In this document: in pieces, positions 36,956 through 48,536 of the stretch
Position numbering within the stretch: the stretch's first letter is position 1
Layout: every line of letters starts with the position of its first letter
Assembly: GCA_016648135.1 (NCBI GenBank)
Contig: JADDOH010000292.1
Span: 248,001 to 312,000 of the forward strand
Origin: Agrypnia vestita
Lineage: Eukaryota; Arthropoda; Insecta; Trichoptera; Phryganeidae
Direction: 5' to 3'
Length of the DNA stretch: 64,000 bases
The notes under the pieces: model-generated
What the model was told of the DNA's origin: nothing
Databases searched by the model: none
The model's input: only the letters and a program-made list of their open reading frames with translations
Made by a program: the position numbers and the translations under genes

Positions 36956-37984
36956 TAATGACACATTACGATGGATTTTATTCGTAATCGCTTGTGCCAT
37001 TTCGTTATAGGATGTTTAAAATAATGTAAATAAAACTCAGACCTGCTCAATTGCGTGTTACTTATATTAAAAAATTATTAAATAAAAAATCTAATTTGTA
37101 TCCAAAATATTGTAAAGAAAAGCTATATTTATTATCCAATAATAAATAAGTAATGACATTCAAGTCTAGGCGTCTATGTAATGCTGTATCATCGAAAATG
37201 CACTTTCAAAATGTTTAATGTCCGTACAGCCAATATATGTACGTCATTTGTAATGAAGCAATTTAAATGCATTCGGCTGCTCGCCTGGAAACTACTTTCT
37301 GGAAAATTCACAAAACTTGCGATTGAAAAGCTGGAAAATGGCTCGGATGTGTAAAGATTAAATAAATAATATCGGATAAATCTGCATGTTTATGCATGGA
37401 TGTAGTGTTGGCAACATTGAATATTGTAAAAGACGTATAATAAATATTCTTCGTACAAATTGTGTAATACTGTTTGTAGTTGAAATCGAAAAAGGTATTT
37501 ACGGTATAAATAAAGCAATACAGCAAACCTTTATAAAACATATAGAAGACGTGTCCATGATTTAGCTAAAATGAGTTATCAAAGCAACTTTTTCATACTA
37601 TTTACAAACCTATGCGTTAAGTTTACCTGTACGCTTAATTTTTTCTAATTATATTTGTAGACCAATGGCCTTATATACACTTTTCAAAAAAAGAACACAA
37701 TTTTGAAGACACATAAGACTGTCTATATCTAAAATTTAGTTTCTGTGTATAGTTTTCGCGATTTATGTTTTATTACAAACTTTACAGTTCCTTTGAAAAT
37801 TTTAGTGTCTTGGATCTCTCCATTGACACATGTTAATATTGTATAGGTACCATACAATCGATATATAAATATATAGGGTGTCTCGTAGCTAGTAACAAAC
37901 ATTTCGGTAGAATCTCCTACGTTTAATTTTAAACAGAAAATATTCTTTACACTTCGGGAGAAATGCGGCAGTTACGGATATAAG
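36956..37984. other. AT-rich spacer
   Basis: Nothing recognised. Confidence 0.35.
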
Positions 37985-38632
37985 TGACATCAATCTTCTT
38001 CTTCCTTGCACTGTCCCAACTTATTGCCTAGGTAGGCTATTGGAGTCGGCTCTTCCGTTCTCAGGCTATATCTTCTTTCAGGCCGTTTCTTTGTAATATT
38101 TTGGAACGTTGAGTCATCCAGTAGTTCTTTGGACGTCCTCTGGATGACTGTCGATGTAGCTCCATAGAAATTGCCTGCTTCACTGTGTGGTCTGGAGGGC
38201 TGATCCATGGTGTACCACCAATTTAATTGGAAATTTTTGTGATCTTACTTGTGTTTCTACGTTAGTGTACATATCGTGTATGGAGAGCACATATCCTTCT
38301 GGTACGTTATGAGATCTCAATGCTGTCCATATCAGGTTTTGGGGTACCCTGTCAAATGCTTTTTCCAAGTCTGTAAATACTATACGTCAGTCTTTTTTGA
38401 ATCTAGATATTTTTCAACTATGATTTTGAGTGTTTGAATAGCATCTATTGTTGATTTCCTCGACACAAAGCCGCATTGGGCATCGTGTATTTTTATTCCT
38501 AATTCGTGTGTTGACAACCCTCTCATATATTTTCATGGTGTGAGACGTAACCTTCATCCCTCTATAATTGTCGCAAATCCTAAATTATTTTTGTAAAATG
38601 GAAGAAGATAACTCTTGCGAAAGCTTTTTGGC
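37985..38632 (-). mobile_element. LINE reverse transcriptase remnant, internally deleted
   Basis: Minus-strand translation, in three frames, gives DNYRGMKVTSHTMKIYERVV (about 38575-38515), QCGFVSRKSTIDAI (about 38480), DLEKAFDRVP (about 38350) and ALRSHNVPEGYVLSIHDMY. HHGSAL follows at about 38200. Then comes a jump straight to a tail-like RGRPKNYWMTQ (about 38130), and the fragment ends in WDSARKKKI (about 37995). The RT core after the HQGSAL motif, including the YADD box, is gone. Confidence 0.8.
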
Positions 38633-41359
38633 ATTGGTATATAAGCGACATCAATGTTACAATTTTTTTTTAAATATTTCTGTATATTTTGTGGAATTTC
38701 CAGAAAGAGGATGTACATATTTTTAAATGGTCCTAAAAGTAACTAAGTGAAATTCGTAATGAATGGCTTTCACATCAATACGCATTAATATCAGGGTAGG
38801 GAAAAATCAGAGGGTTGGAAGGGAATAGCTAAAATTTGTGAAAGATTATAAACATTAACTATTGTATGTAAAATTGGGAAGTGATGGTGTTTAATATGAG
38901 TCCTGAATATTATCTATACAATATTAGACAGCATTTAATATATAAAATACATTTTAAAACTGGGAAAAGGGTTGGGGATGGGGTGTTTAGGGAAGATAGG
39001 ATTGATGAAATACAGGGGAAATGGAAAATGATTTACACTAATTCAAAGAGTAATTACCAAAAAAAGACAAATACACGAACATTAAATTGTATGTACTTAG
39101 TTGAAAAACTGAAATAATAATGTTTGATAATCTATATTTACTTATATGTGTATGCATATAATTAAATTTATACTATCACAAATTAGGTACTATTTCAGTT
39201 TTTCAAGTTCATTGAAACAGTTTACAACATTGGTTGGTACTGGAAATAGGATTAATAAAAACAGTCAAATTATGAAAATCCTTCTCTATTTCTACATAAG
39301 TTTTTTTTTGTGTTTTGTGTGGTTTGAAGACTCCTTTGTGTATAATGTACGTATTTCAAGTATCTAATTAAATGCTAAAACATCTAAGGTGAATTATACC
39401 TCTTGAAATAAGCTAAAAGAATTTCAGTTCTTAGTACCTACTTACTATAAAGCTGAACGGAGTTTTCTGTTTCTTATTTTAATTTTGGTGGCATAGCACT
39501 ACTCTAAACTAACTTTAAACCAATCTATTTTTCTTACCAAAGGATCATTTTTCTCACTTAGTTGAACTCCATTTATTAAACATTTCAGTATGAAACATTC
39601 AAAATATTTAATAAAATAGCGTATGGGTTGGAAGTTTGAAAATAATTAGCTAAAATTATTTCTTTTAGTTGACTTACATTTCATCAATTTATAATTTCCT
39701 AGCGATATTATCATGTTGTTGTAAAAAAAAATTCTGGGTTAAATATATCTCTTAAGGAGTATTATAATAATAATTAGAAAATACTTGATATATTTTTTCA
39801 CCAAAAATTATTGTTAAAAAAACAAATAAAAAGATATTTAATAGAAAAAATCTCTCGATAGAAATAATATTTATTATTAATTATGATAATTATTGCCATC
39901 GGAATATGAACCCAGAAATTTTTCCCTGGAGAACTGCTATTGCCAAGTTTACCATGTTTACTAATTATTTTAATATTTTAAAAAAAATTACCTATTTATA
40001 GAATAGTGAGATATATATCTAGAGAATATGTTATCTTTCGTAAATGGAAATATCTCTTGTTCCATTTTCACAAAGCTATCAATTTTTTAATGAAATAAAT
40101 CCCAAAAACCTTTGAATTTAAATAATTAAAAAAGATTGAGCAGATCTTCATTCCTCAATTTAGTTTTAAATATAATAAATTTCTTTATAAAAGTATTAAA
40201 AATACATGCTTATATAATAGACCTACCTCGGCCTTTCTAAAAACAATAACAAAACACATCTTTCATAAGCCCACGAGTTCTCAAATGCAGTTTTAACTTA
40301 TTATACATATTTTTGTGGGCAAAGTAGAGATTTTAAATTTTTTTTTAATGAACGTCTATGAATTAAAGTAACCTTCTAAGAGAACAACAACTGTTTTTTG
40401 AGATAAAAAAAATTGCCTTACAAATATACCTATCGAAAAAATTGTCTTCAATACTAAGAATCGCCTCCCAGGCAATCCCATGCTCTGTAATTCGGCAACG
40501 GCACGAGCCCGTGGATGCGCGAATGCTACGCTCCGCGTCGGAAGGGGCACTGAGTTGGCACGGGCGCGCGTGACCGGCCGGGTGATTGGAAATTATAACG
40601 GAAAAACTGTGAGTGTGCGGCCTCGCAGGCGATGGTTAGTACTATAGGGTTAAATGTAGATACTTGCCAAAAAAAATTTTTTTTTGAAATATTCATATTT
40701 GATATGAAAGCATTTTCTGACGTAAATTAACAAAAAAAAATCGGAAATTACATATTTAAGTAATTCAGTTTAACGTAGGTACCTATGTATTTTAATATTA
40801 AAGTAAAAATGACTAAATTGAAGCTTATCAGAAAATATTTGTTATTATCATTGAAAAATGCCAATAGAAGTGAAGATTAAAATACAGAATTAATCTCGTA
40901 TGCTAATATTAATTAATTGCCTGCATTGTATAACTTATTATGACGAATATCATAAAGAATTTTTCCGTGGATTCAATTCAAATGTCATTTTTTTGCCAAT
41001 GATAAGTGATTGCAGGATTATACTTTGTGTACAACGATATCAGTATGTATCATTCAAAACGTATACCTATCAGTAATCAATAATCACAATTTTTTCAGAT
41101 TATTTGATATTTCAGCCACAATCTGTCAAAAATGGAAAGAAAATTATGTTATCTGCACCTGAGATACCAAGGAAATTTTTATCTATCGTTTATTATTTAT
41201 AAATTGTATATATTTTTTTGCTACGTTTTCAAAAGAGTAATTAATGTGCTATATGGGAAAATTTAAAAAAAATCGTGACTATTTTTGAGTTCGTAGTGAT
41301 GCACAAAAAATATCTTAAAGTGGCCAAAGCTGGCCCCCAACCCTATTTCGTTTTTTTTT
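38633..41359. other. AT-rich intergenic stretch
   Basis: No gene recognised over 2.7 kb. A GC-rich island at 40480-40640 in otherwise very AT-rich DNA has no motif that I can name. Confidence 0.35.
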
Positions 41360-42735
41360 TTGTATTAACGATTATTCCATTATCATGTGACCATTTCATT
41401 ATTTAATCGAAGTCTTCCTGTAAGTTTTTCTCGATTTTTTTAATGTTTTTGTCTGCATATAAAATGCATGTATTGTCTGCGAACATATTTTTCGAGCAAT
41501 TTTTAATGACATTGAGAAGGCTATTTATAATTCGCTATTCGTATTGTTAATTTTTACTGTTAGTTTTCTATTTGTCATGTAGTTTTGCATCCATTTTTTT
41601 GGGGTCTTCTTATTCCACATTTGTCCATTGCTATTAATAATATGTCGTGTTTGAGTGTGTCGAATGCCTTTTTAAAATCTATGAATGTTATTCCTACTTT
41701 TTGTTTTTCGTTTAGATAGTTATTTATTTCGTCCGTCATATTTGAAAATAATATAATTGTATTTTTTTCTTTTTTAAATCCGTATTGTGCTTTGTTGATT
41801 ATATGTTTTTTTTGTAGATATTGATTTCTTTGGCCAATTATTGAATTTTACATTATTTTAGCGATACATGATAAAAGAGCAATCGGTCTGTAATTCTTTG
41901 AGATTTCCTGATTTATATATCGGTCTGATTATTGAAATTTACAGATCGTCTGGTACTATTCCTTTCGTTACACTAAGATTTATCAATTCTGCAATTATTG
42001 AACTAATTTCCTTTTTTTATTTTTCATGTCATCCATACTAATGTGGTCGAAACCCGGTGATGTACTATCAATTTTTTCGATTATGTGTTGAATGGCAATT
42101 GGTGAGACTTCCTTAAATCTCATGAATGTGTTTGTTGGTTGTACGTATGTTTTCCTATCTAAAAATTTGATATTGCACTTATGTTTGATGGCTGCAATTT
42201 CGTCGACAAATGTTTTACTGAACATATTTCATATATATTTAATGTCTCCTAAATTACTCATATGATTTATAATAATAGTATCTAGTGAGTTTTTTGTTTA
42301 CCAAGTACCTAGTAGATGAATTATTTCCCATATTCTTATGATTTTCCTTCGAATTTTCAATCCCTTTCCTGTGTTATTTATTTTTTGTCGAATTTACACA
42401 TTTATTTGTTTCGTTTCTAAATCTGGTGTATTCCAGACGGATTTGATTATTATTTTTTTCTCTTTTCCACTTTCTAAAGAGGTTATCACGTTTTTTGATC
42501 ATGTTTTTAATCTTTTCTGTAATCCACGGGTTGTTACATAGTTTTTTTTTAAATTTCTTTTACTGTTTTGGATTTATCATAAATCATTTCAAATATATTT
42601 TTTAATTCTTTTGTATAATGCACCCGGGTAATTTATTTATTTTTAATCTAATATGTCAATCCAAATAGTGATTGATTTCTGCTAAAATATTATTGAAGAT
42701 TATTTTGTTTGCCTTATTTAATTGATATCGTAATC
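41360..42735 (-). mobile_element. decayed LINE, linker to RT palm
   Basis: On the minus strand from 42545 downward: NNPWITEKIKNMIKKRDNLF (linker), IIEKIDSTSPGFDHISMDDM (about 42080-42020), IALLSCIAKIM (about 41885), FIDFKKAFDTLKHDILL (about 41680), and FADNTCILYAD at 41485-41450. YADD is changed to FADN at the catalytic box. Several stops and frame changes. The HHL-like region between the AFD and FADN boxes is largely missing. Confidence 0.75.
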
Positions 42736-42775
42736 TGGAGCAAATAAAAAATTATGTTGCTTATTTGTTATCATG

Positions 42776-43292
42776 TGTCGTAATTGCGGGAGGAATTAAT
42801 GAAAACGTTCGAAATTAACAAGCAATTTATTAATTTCTGATTAATTAATTATTTTAACGTTCAAAGTCACATAACACTATTTTGCAAAATATCGCTCGTA
42901 AATAGACACTTTATTATCGGTTTATTTAACATTCACTAGAACATTCCATCCAGTTTCGCACGCATTATTCGCTTCGGTTTGTTTCGCTACATAAGAACTT
43001 TGCTAGATTATTTGCCTGAGTTACCGCACGGTTGGCCACCCTGGTTTCCGCGGCCTGTGGCTGTCTTCGCTTCTGTCAAACGCGATCCACAACAACTGCT
43101 CGCGCGCGACCTGGCCCCGTATTTATAACCGTGTATCAAGGTATCGCATACCCTTGACCTTTCCAGTGTTTAGGAGAAGATTATTGTATCTTCTTTATTC
43201 TTATAGATGTTTCCCGAATGTTTCAGATGCCTCCTGAAAGCTGTAGAACAGAACTCCAGATAGTATTGTGAAAATTTCAAACAACTATTACT
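42776..43292 (-). mobile_element. LTR-like repeat, copy 2 (solo LTR candidate)
   Basis: Partner of 36404-36955. The minus-strand TATA box TATAAATACGG lies at about 43118-43108, followed by a GC-rich leader (43020-43105) that is better kept than in copy 1. Confidence 0.5.
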
Positions 43293-43534
43293 TGACAGGA
43301 GTGCGTAATTCATTTAGCCTCGTTACATTATTTTATTTATGTGAAGCTGTTCCGAATAAATCTTATAAACATCAGTTTTTGATTTCTAGTAAATAGAATT
43401 TATCGATATTATATTTATTATTGCAACGTGATGATCACGATTTGGAGAAATTACGCACGATCAGAATCGCTCATAATATGTCGAAGACAACAAAATTATA
43501 GAAACCTCCTAACAACAATTAAATTTCAAAATAT

Positions 43535-44165
43535 CTACGAAAAAATATTAGACCTGTATTTTATACAAATAATAATAAACTACTCATAAAAGCAAAAGAT
43601 AAAGATAATATAATTTAACAATTCAGGTGTTCATAAATTATCGTGTAAAGATTGTACAGCGTTTTTTATTTATTATTTATTTCGTTTAAATTTATTTATA
43701 CATATAAATGAATAAATTTTATAATGGAAAAACCCATCGAAATTTCAATGTAAGAGTTAAAGAACATTTAAGATGTCCGAATAATCATGATTTTTCTGAA
43801 TTTGCAAATCATTTATTAGAAAATGATCACGGTTTTGATAAAAATTTAGGACTTTCTATTTTACACATAAATAATTTTGGTCTGAAATTGAATAATTTAG
43901 AAATTAGTAAAGCAGGTAACAGTTAACAAAATATTATTAATAATCAATTAAATTTGACTACTAGCCCAATTCTAAACTTTTTTTTCCAATAATTGTGAGT
44001 AATCAAGAAGTTCAGTAATAATATTTTTTAAAAATAATTTAGAAAAACAAGGAACAAAAGACGTTTCATTCAAATTTTTTGACAGTTATACAACACCCTG
44101 ATGATGGAATGGTAATTTCTGAAACATGTTGGTGTAAATACATAAATAAAAGTAGATATATACAA
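43535..44165 (+). mobile_element. Penelope-like element 3' end with GIY-YIG endonuclease remnant
   Basis: Plus-strand translation reads NIRPVFYTNNNKLLIKAKDK (about 43544), NNSGVHKLSCKDC (43617-43655) and FYNGKTHRNFNVRVKEH (from about 43717). FANHLLENDHGF and LHINN follow, then a stop within the C-terminal tail at about 43924. These correspond to the GIY (GVH), YIG (YNG) and R-x-x-x-H parts of the GIY-YIG nuclease fused to PLE reverse transcriptases. About 50 bp of AT-rich DNA separates the GIY and YIG halves, which are adjacent in intact PLEs. A hammerhead-like motif lies at 44093-44132. The RT domain is absent. Confidence 0.75.
44093..44132 (+). ncRNA. hammerhead-like ribozyme motif of PLE
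   Basis: ACACC-CTGATGA (core at 44098-44104), a stem II of GGAA/TTTC with a T-T mismatch at its base, GAAAC (44121), a 2-bp stem III (AC-AT-GT), T in the cleavage position, and GGTGT, which pairs with ACACC as a 5-bp stem I. The order and the minimal stem III fit the type I hammerheads reported from PLEs. The T-T pair at 10.1/11.1 argues for decay. Confidence 0.45.
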
Positions 44166-44879
44166 ATAAAATAATCAATATTTTTTAAAAATGTTAATCT
44201 ACAATGTTGCTCAATCAATTGAAAAAAAGAAAAAATTAACGAATAGTGTTTAAATTAAATTTGTGGATTTATTAAAATAATTAATAAATCGTTAATTAAT
44301 TTCCAGTGTGTTTTCATTTTCATCGTACAGCCACGTTCCGTGACAATATTGATAGAATCTATATTAATACATATGTATATTCTTACTTCATACTCTTTTT
44401 CATAAAAAAAGCTTTCTGGATGTGAATGCGTAAGAGTGTGAACATTTGCGAAAAACCAATAAGAGATTTCCTCTGCGAAAACCCTCCTAAAGACCTTACG
44501 ATAGCAGTTATACTTGAAATGGCTTATTATTTTAAGTTAAGAAAATATTACACAACCTCTACAACGTCTTATAGAACCTTACTGATATTTATATATTATT
44601 TGAATGATTTGTTATTTCTAAGTATTCTAAGATTGTTAAGTTGATTTCATCCAATAAGACATTATAGTGCATGCAGCTTAGAAGCACACAGTAAATCGAA
44701 AAAAAATTCTATTTGTTTGTCATAGAGGGATATAAAAGCAAAGGCAGCATATCCAAAAAATAAAAAAATATTTTGAGATTTTATAGTAAATAAATATAGC
44801 TCTATCTAATTCAAAATCATGTTTTCAAATAACTATAAAAAGAAAGAAATATCCTAACTAATTAACTTATCATCACGCC
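44166..44879. other. AT-rich spacer
   Basis: Nothing recognised. Confidence 0.35.
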
Positions 44880-45164
44880 GTTTCCCCATGGAGGTAGGCA
44901 GAGAAGATAGAGCGCCATACTCTTCTGTCCTGACATACAACTCTCGCCTCATCCACATTCATACATCTTCGCATGCAAGCTCGACGGTTTTTGAGGCTTC
45001 TAAAGGGATCATCCTCCAGTATTGGTTAATATGGTCATGCCACGCCTTCCGCGGTCGCCCTCTCTTTCTGGCGCCGTCAACACTTGCATTATATATCATT
45101 CCTACCATTATTTCCTCATTCGTTCGCTCAACACGCCCAAACCACCTGAGCAACCCTGTTTTAA
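44880..45164 (-). mobile_element. LINE 3' tail fragment
   Basis: The minus-strand ORF 45153-44959 reads LRWFGRVERTNEEIMVG, GARKRGRPRKAWHDHINQYW, and past a stop RRELYVRTEEYGAL. The last phrase recurs almost exactly at 61670-61730 (+), so both come from one LINE family. 5'-truncated. Confidence 0.75.
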
Positions 45165-45709
45165 TGCAGCAATATCTATTTTAACAAATCAACTCCATAA
45201 TCAACTAAAGTGAAAGTTGATACATAAACACGCATATTAAAAGGAAAACCGAGGTGGCAATTGTTTTTGAAAATTTATTTCCAATAAGAGAGAGTAAGTT
45301 TCATAGATTCTAAAAAACTTTTCTTGAGTTGTTATCGGTTTTTGCATTGATCTCAGAAATACCTCAGTGGAATTTCCGCATTTGATTTTATACCCTTTAC
45401 ACGTGAAAGTAAAGACCATGTGCATTTTAAAATTATTTTATCCAAAATTTGCTTATAAATCAATTTAAAAGTTAGTTTTATTGTTAATTTATTGTTATTT
45501 TTTAACAAATTTTAGCTAATAGATCACATGATGGAATAAATGCGTAGCGATTTCGCTGACAAAATAAAAATAACATATCAAGAAATATTGCTTAAAAATT
45601 AAATTTTGTGAAATTAAACTTTTTATGTTATTAAGTTAATTAAAAAAACTATGAAATGGACAAATGCTCGTATTAGTCTATATGTTTAATCTAAGGCTTT
45701 CTCGGGTAC
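45165..45709. other. AT-rich spacer
   Basis: Nothing recognised. Confidence 0.35.
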
Positions 45710-45912
45710 AAGATATGTTAGTTCTAACCACTTTGAGGGTAACCCGCGTAAAATTATGATCGTTAGGACCAGTTGCCTGCCAACGCTTCTAACAGATCTC
45801 ACTACTCATCTTCAAGGCGCCTTCTCCGAAAAGTATACGACCGTTCGGGTCCGGAGCTCACCGTCAAGTGAAAACCGAAATTTGACGCGGGTTACCCCCA
45901 AAGTATTTTCTA
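45710..45912 (-). mobile_element. Penelope-like terminal fragment with inverted end
   Basis: The minus strand over 45880-45710 matches the plus strand at 59928-60097 (CACTTGACGGTGAGCTCCGG, then CTTGAAGATGAGTAGTGAGA, GACGCGGGTTACCC-like, AGTGGTTAGAACTAAC). At the other edge, 45885-45912, TTTGACGCGGGTTACCCCCA repeats in the opposite direction, so the piece is bounded by inverted copies of its own end. Confidence 0.6.
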
Positions 45913-45936
45913 TTCAAAATAACTAATATTAACAGA

Positions 45937-46170
45937 TTGGACACCCCTGACCCCCTGTCGCTTATTACAATCAACGTGCCACAAAGTTATACCCGTTTCC
46001 AAAATATTTATTTTTGCAACAAAAAGAATACTGCGCATTTCCAATACTGTGCGATTAACAGATTACTTACTTACGAATACGCACACATATCGGATATCTT
46101 CTGTGTTACATTAGAGTGCTATCGTATTCAACTCAATAAATACTTAGATAAACAAGGCAGTCTATTTTAG
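45937..46170 (+). mobile_element. LINE ORF C-terminal remnant
   Basis: The open frame reads LITINVPQSYTRFQNIYFC, NTAHFQYCAINRLLTYEYA and ISDIFCVTLECYRIQL. This is the pattern (I-VP---TR----F, T-Y---PI-R-, -DIF------L) of the extreme C-terminus of many LINE ORF2 proteins. The rest is missing. Confidence 0.5.
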
Positions 46171-46309
46171 TTTTTAACCCCGTTGCTTCATTATTTTATA
46201 AATTTTAACTAATTCACCGTTTGTTAACTTTTTCATACTATTGAATGTATATTGTTTAATTTTTATCCTTTTGTTATTCTATATTTACTCTGTATTTGAT
46301 ATTTTTTGT

Positions 46310-46745
46310 ATACGGGGGGTGGGGTAAATGTCCCGCCGCGGGTCCCCATTTACCCATTTACCATATCTCCATTTACGTCATGTCATATTGTATTCAAAAC
46401 AATATGTATGCAAAATTTGGGTCCTAAAAAATGATTGATAGATCAAAGAATATCGATCGATCGGTGTAAATTTGTACTGAAAATATGTAAGGGTGGGGGG
46501 TAAAAGGCAAGGTAGTAAATGTTGCCTATGTTAACCACTGGGTCCTAAGGAATAAGTATGTGAAATTTGATTCAGGTCGGTCTAACGGTACAGATTTGCA
46601 TGGAAAATATACCATGGGGAGAGGTAAAGGAAAAGGGGTTGAGGGGGAGGGGAGAAATGTCACCTATGTTATTCGCCGGGTCCTAAAGAATACGTATGCA
46701 AAAATTACTTTTCGAGTTTTGCGATCAAAAACATACGCAAGCTGA
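46310..46745 (+). repeat. G-rich tandem array, about 130-bp unit (Helitron-associated)
   Basis: Units share GGGTCCTAAAGAATAAGTATG, AAATTTG, TCGGTCTAACGGTACAGATT and a G-run segment like GGGGGTGGGG or GAGGGGGAGGGG. Repeats of the GGGTCCTAA phrase lie near 46410, 46540 and 46677. The same unit builds the arrays at 49530-49965 and 54300-54760, and in reverse at 63880-64000. Confidence 0.75.
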
Positions 46746-48309
46746 ATGTATATATATATATTATGACGTGGAGTTCAGCTCCTCATGATCTGAACCCCTC
46801 GTCATCACCAGCTAGTTCAATCGGAGTAGAATGGGACTAACCTTACTCCTCTTTTACAATCTCAGGGTCCTTTCGGTGATCTGCGCACTGAACTCTCTCT
46901 CTCTCGAGCCGCTTCAGGTGCCTCTCATATTAACAAGTTCATGTTGCAACAGATTAACAAAGATGGGTTTACATAACAAGACATTTTGTGCATTCATTCA
47001 ACATAAGCATTTATTCAATAAACTACTGACAATTTTCTATGCCCTGAAATGGCGACAACAGGCAAATTCAAAGATATTCTAAATTCGGTTCATTGAAATC
47101 TTATATTCTAATTTAAAATAAATTGCCCTCTCCGTGAAATCGTCGCTGACGGCCGCGATACAAGGGAGAAAGCAGCTTAAACTATATTTTTAAAACTCTA
47201 CAGGCGGTAGCGCCTGCGCAGATGTCGCGGACGGGAAATCATTAGGTCAGAATTTATTTCACATAGGATGAGACACAATTAACACGTACAACAACGCCTC
47301 CTCATGATGCTCAACATGTCCTTATGAATAGGTCACAGATGCTCTTCCAAACCCCGTGCTTCACAAAACTTTACGTCGCCGTGACGCTGAACGGTATGAT
47401 GGGTACTTGAAATATAGTATGAGATCAGATAATACCAGGTCTTTCGGCGTAAACACGGAACTGTTCCGACAATGCTTATCTCCTGCATCACGCCACGATG
47501 TACTACATCAGGTCATGGTGAGACCGGCATCCCCTGGGTCCATGGAAGCTGACTCCTATGCTGCCGGGTGGTCCCCTGCCCTTGTGCTGGACCTCGAGCT
47601 CTCAGCAGGCCGCATGCTTGACATCCGAAGACGGCTTCACCTTGTGACCCCATCGTAGGAACCCTGATAACAATTCATCATTAGCACAAATCTACAATTA
47701 AACAATGTTATTATGATGTTACTTCAAATGGCGTCAATCAGTTCACTTCTTACCTCTCAAAGGGTGCGTAGTTTTCACATCTCGCGCGGCAGAGTGTCAA
47801 AGCCCGAATGACGCCATGTTGTTTTGAACTGACCGATAATGTCGTTAAGCTCGCAAATGTACGGGGTTCTGAAAAGCGCGCACAGTACCTACGTGGACTC
47901 GAATAATTTTATCAGCAATATTATGCGCGGTGATTTAAATATTTCCTTTTGTTTTACTGTTCCGCGAAGGAGTGTGACGAACATAATTTATTATTCCTAT
48001 ATATCTATATATATATATATATATATATATAATACCATAGCGTTTCGTTTTTCATATTTTCTGTACATTTTGTCCAGGTAGTTTCTTACATTCATTTGTA
48101 CCATTGTCTAAGTGTACTCTTTCTTAGATTACAATTTTTGAATACTGCTCGCTCCTTACAACGAACTGTTGGCAGTAGTCCTGGCCCCCTTCTAGAAACG
48201 TTTCGTGCGACTGCTGGTTGACCACGACTCGGGCACCTAACTGTTGACAGTAACGCAGACCGTCTTGTAATTCTTTCATTAATTGCAGGTAATTAATAAT
48301 ACTCATTCA
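46746..48309. other. unannotated block, partly GC-richer
   Basis: 47140-47830 is clearly less AT-rich than its surroundings and has ORFs on both strands, but I recognise no domain; probably a degraded repeat. (TA)n at 48001-48032. The minus-strand ORF 48306-48124 just past the host gene 3' end has a duplicated YCQQ motif but no known family. Confidence 0.35.
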
Positions 48310-48321
48310 AAATTCAAAATA

Positions 48322-48338
48322 TTTATTTGATATTTATT
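48322..48338 (-). terminator. polyadenylation signals of the host gene
   Basis: Two AATAAA hexamers on the minus strand (complements of TTTATT at 48322-48327 and 48333-48338), 37-55 nt past the stop codon at 48375. This is a normal position for 3' end formation of the DUF1091-like gene. Confidence 0.6.
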
Positions 48339-48374
48339 TATATGTTATTTATACATACAATACACATTATTTTA

Positions 48375-48536
48375 CTAGCCAAAAACTACTTTTGGCTTAG
48401 AAGTGATAAATACTTTAAGACAAAAATTATTTATTCCATTTTTTAAAAAGATTATATCGCATCTGAAATCCCCGTACATAAGAACGTCTGGAAACTGTTC
48501 GAGATCCACAATATAATTCTTCACGCTGTATGTACC
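48375..48536 (-). CDS. exon 4 (terminal) of the DUF1091-like gene
   Basis: 53 codons plus TAG, from GTYSVKNYIVDL through YGDFRCDIIFLKNG to a basic C-terminus. Acceptor TTTGTAG|GG. A homologous exon lies at 58940-59108. Confidence 0.7.
   Translation of the reverse strand, partial: GTYSVKNYIVDLEQFPDVLMYGDFRCDIIFLKNGINNFCLKVFITSKPKVVFG

Noticed and set aside
48124..48306. 60-codon minus-strand ORF with duplicated YCQQ, just past the host gene
   Set aside because: It lies after the stop and poly(A) signals, has no ATG start and no known family; it may be part of a repeat.
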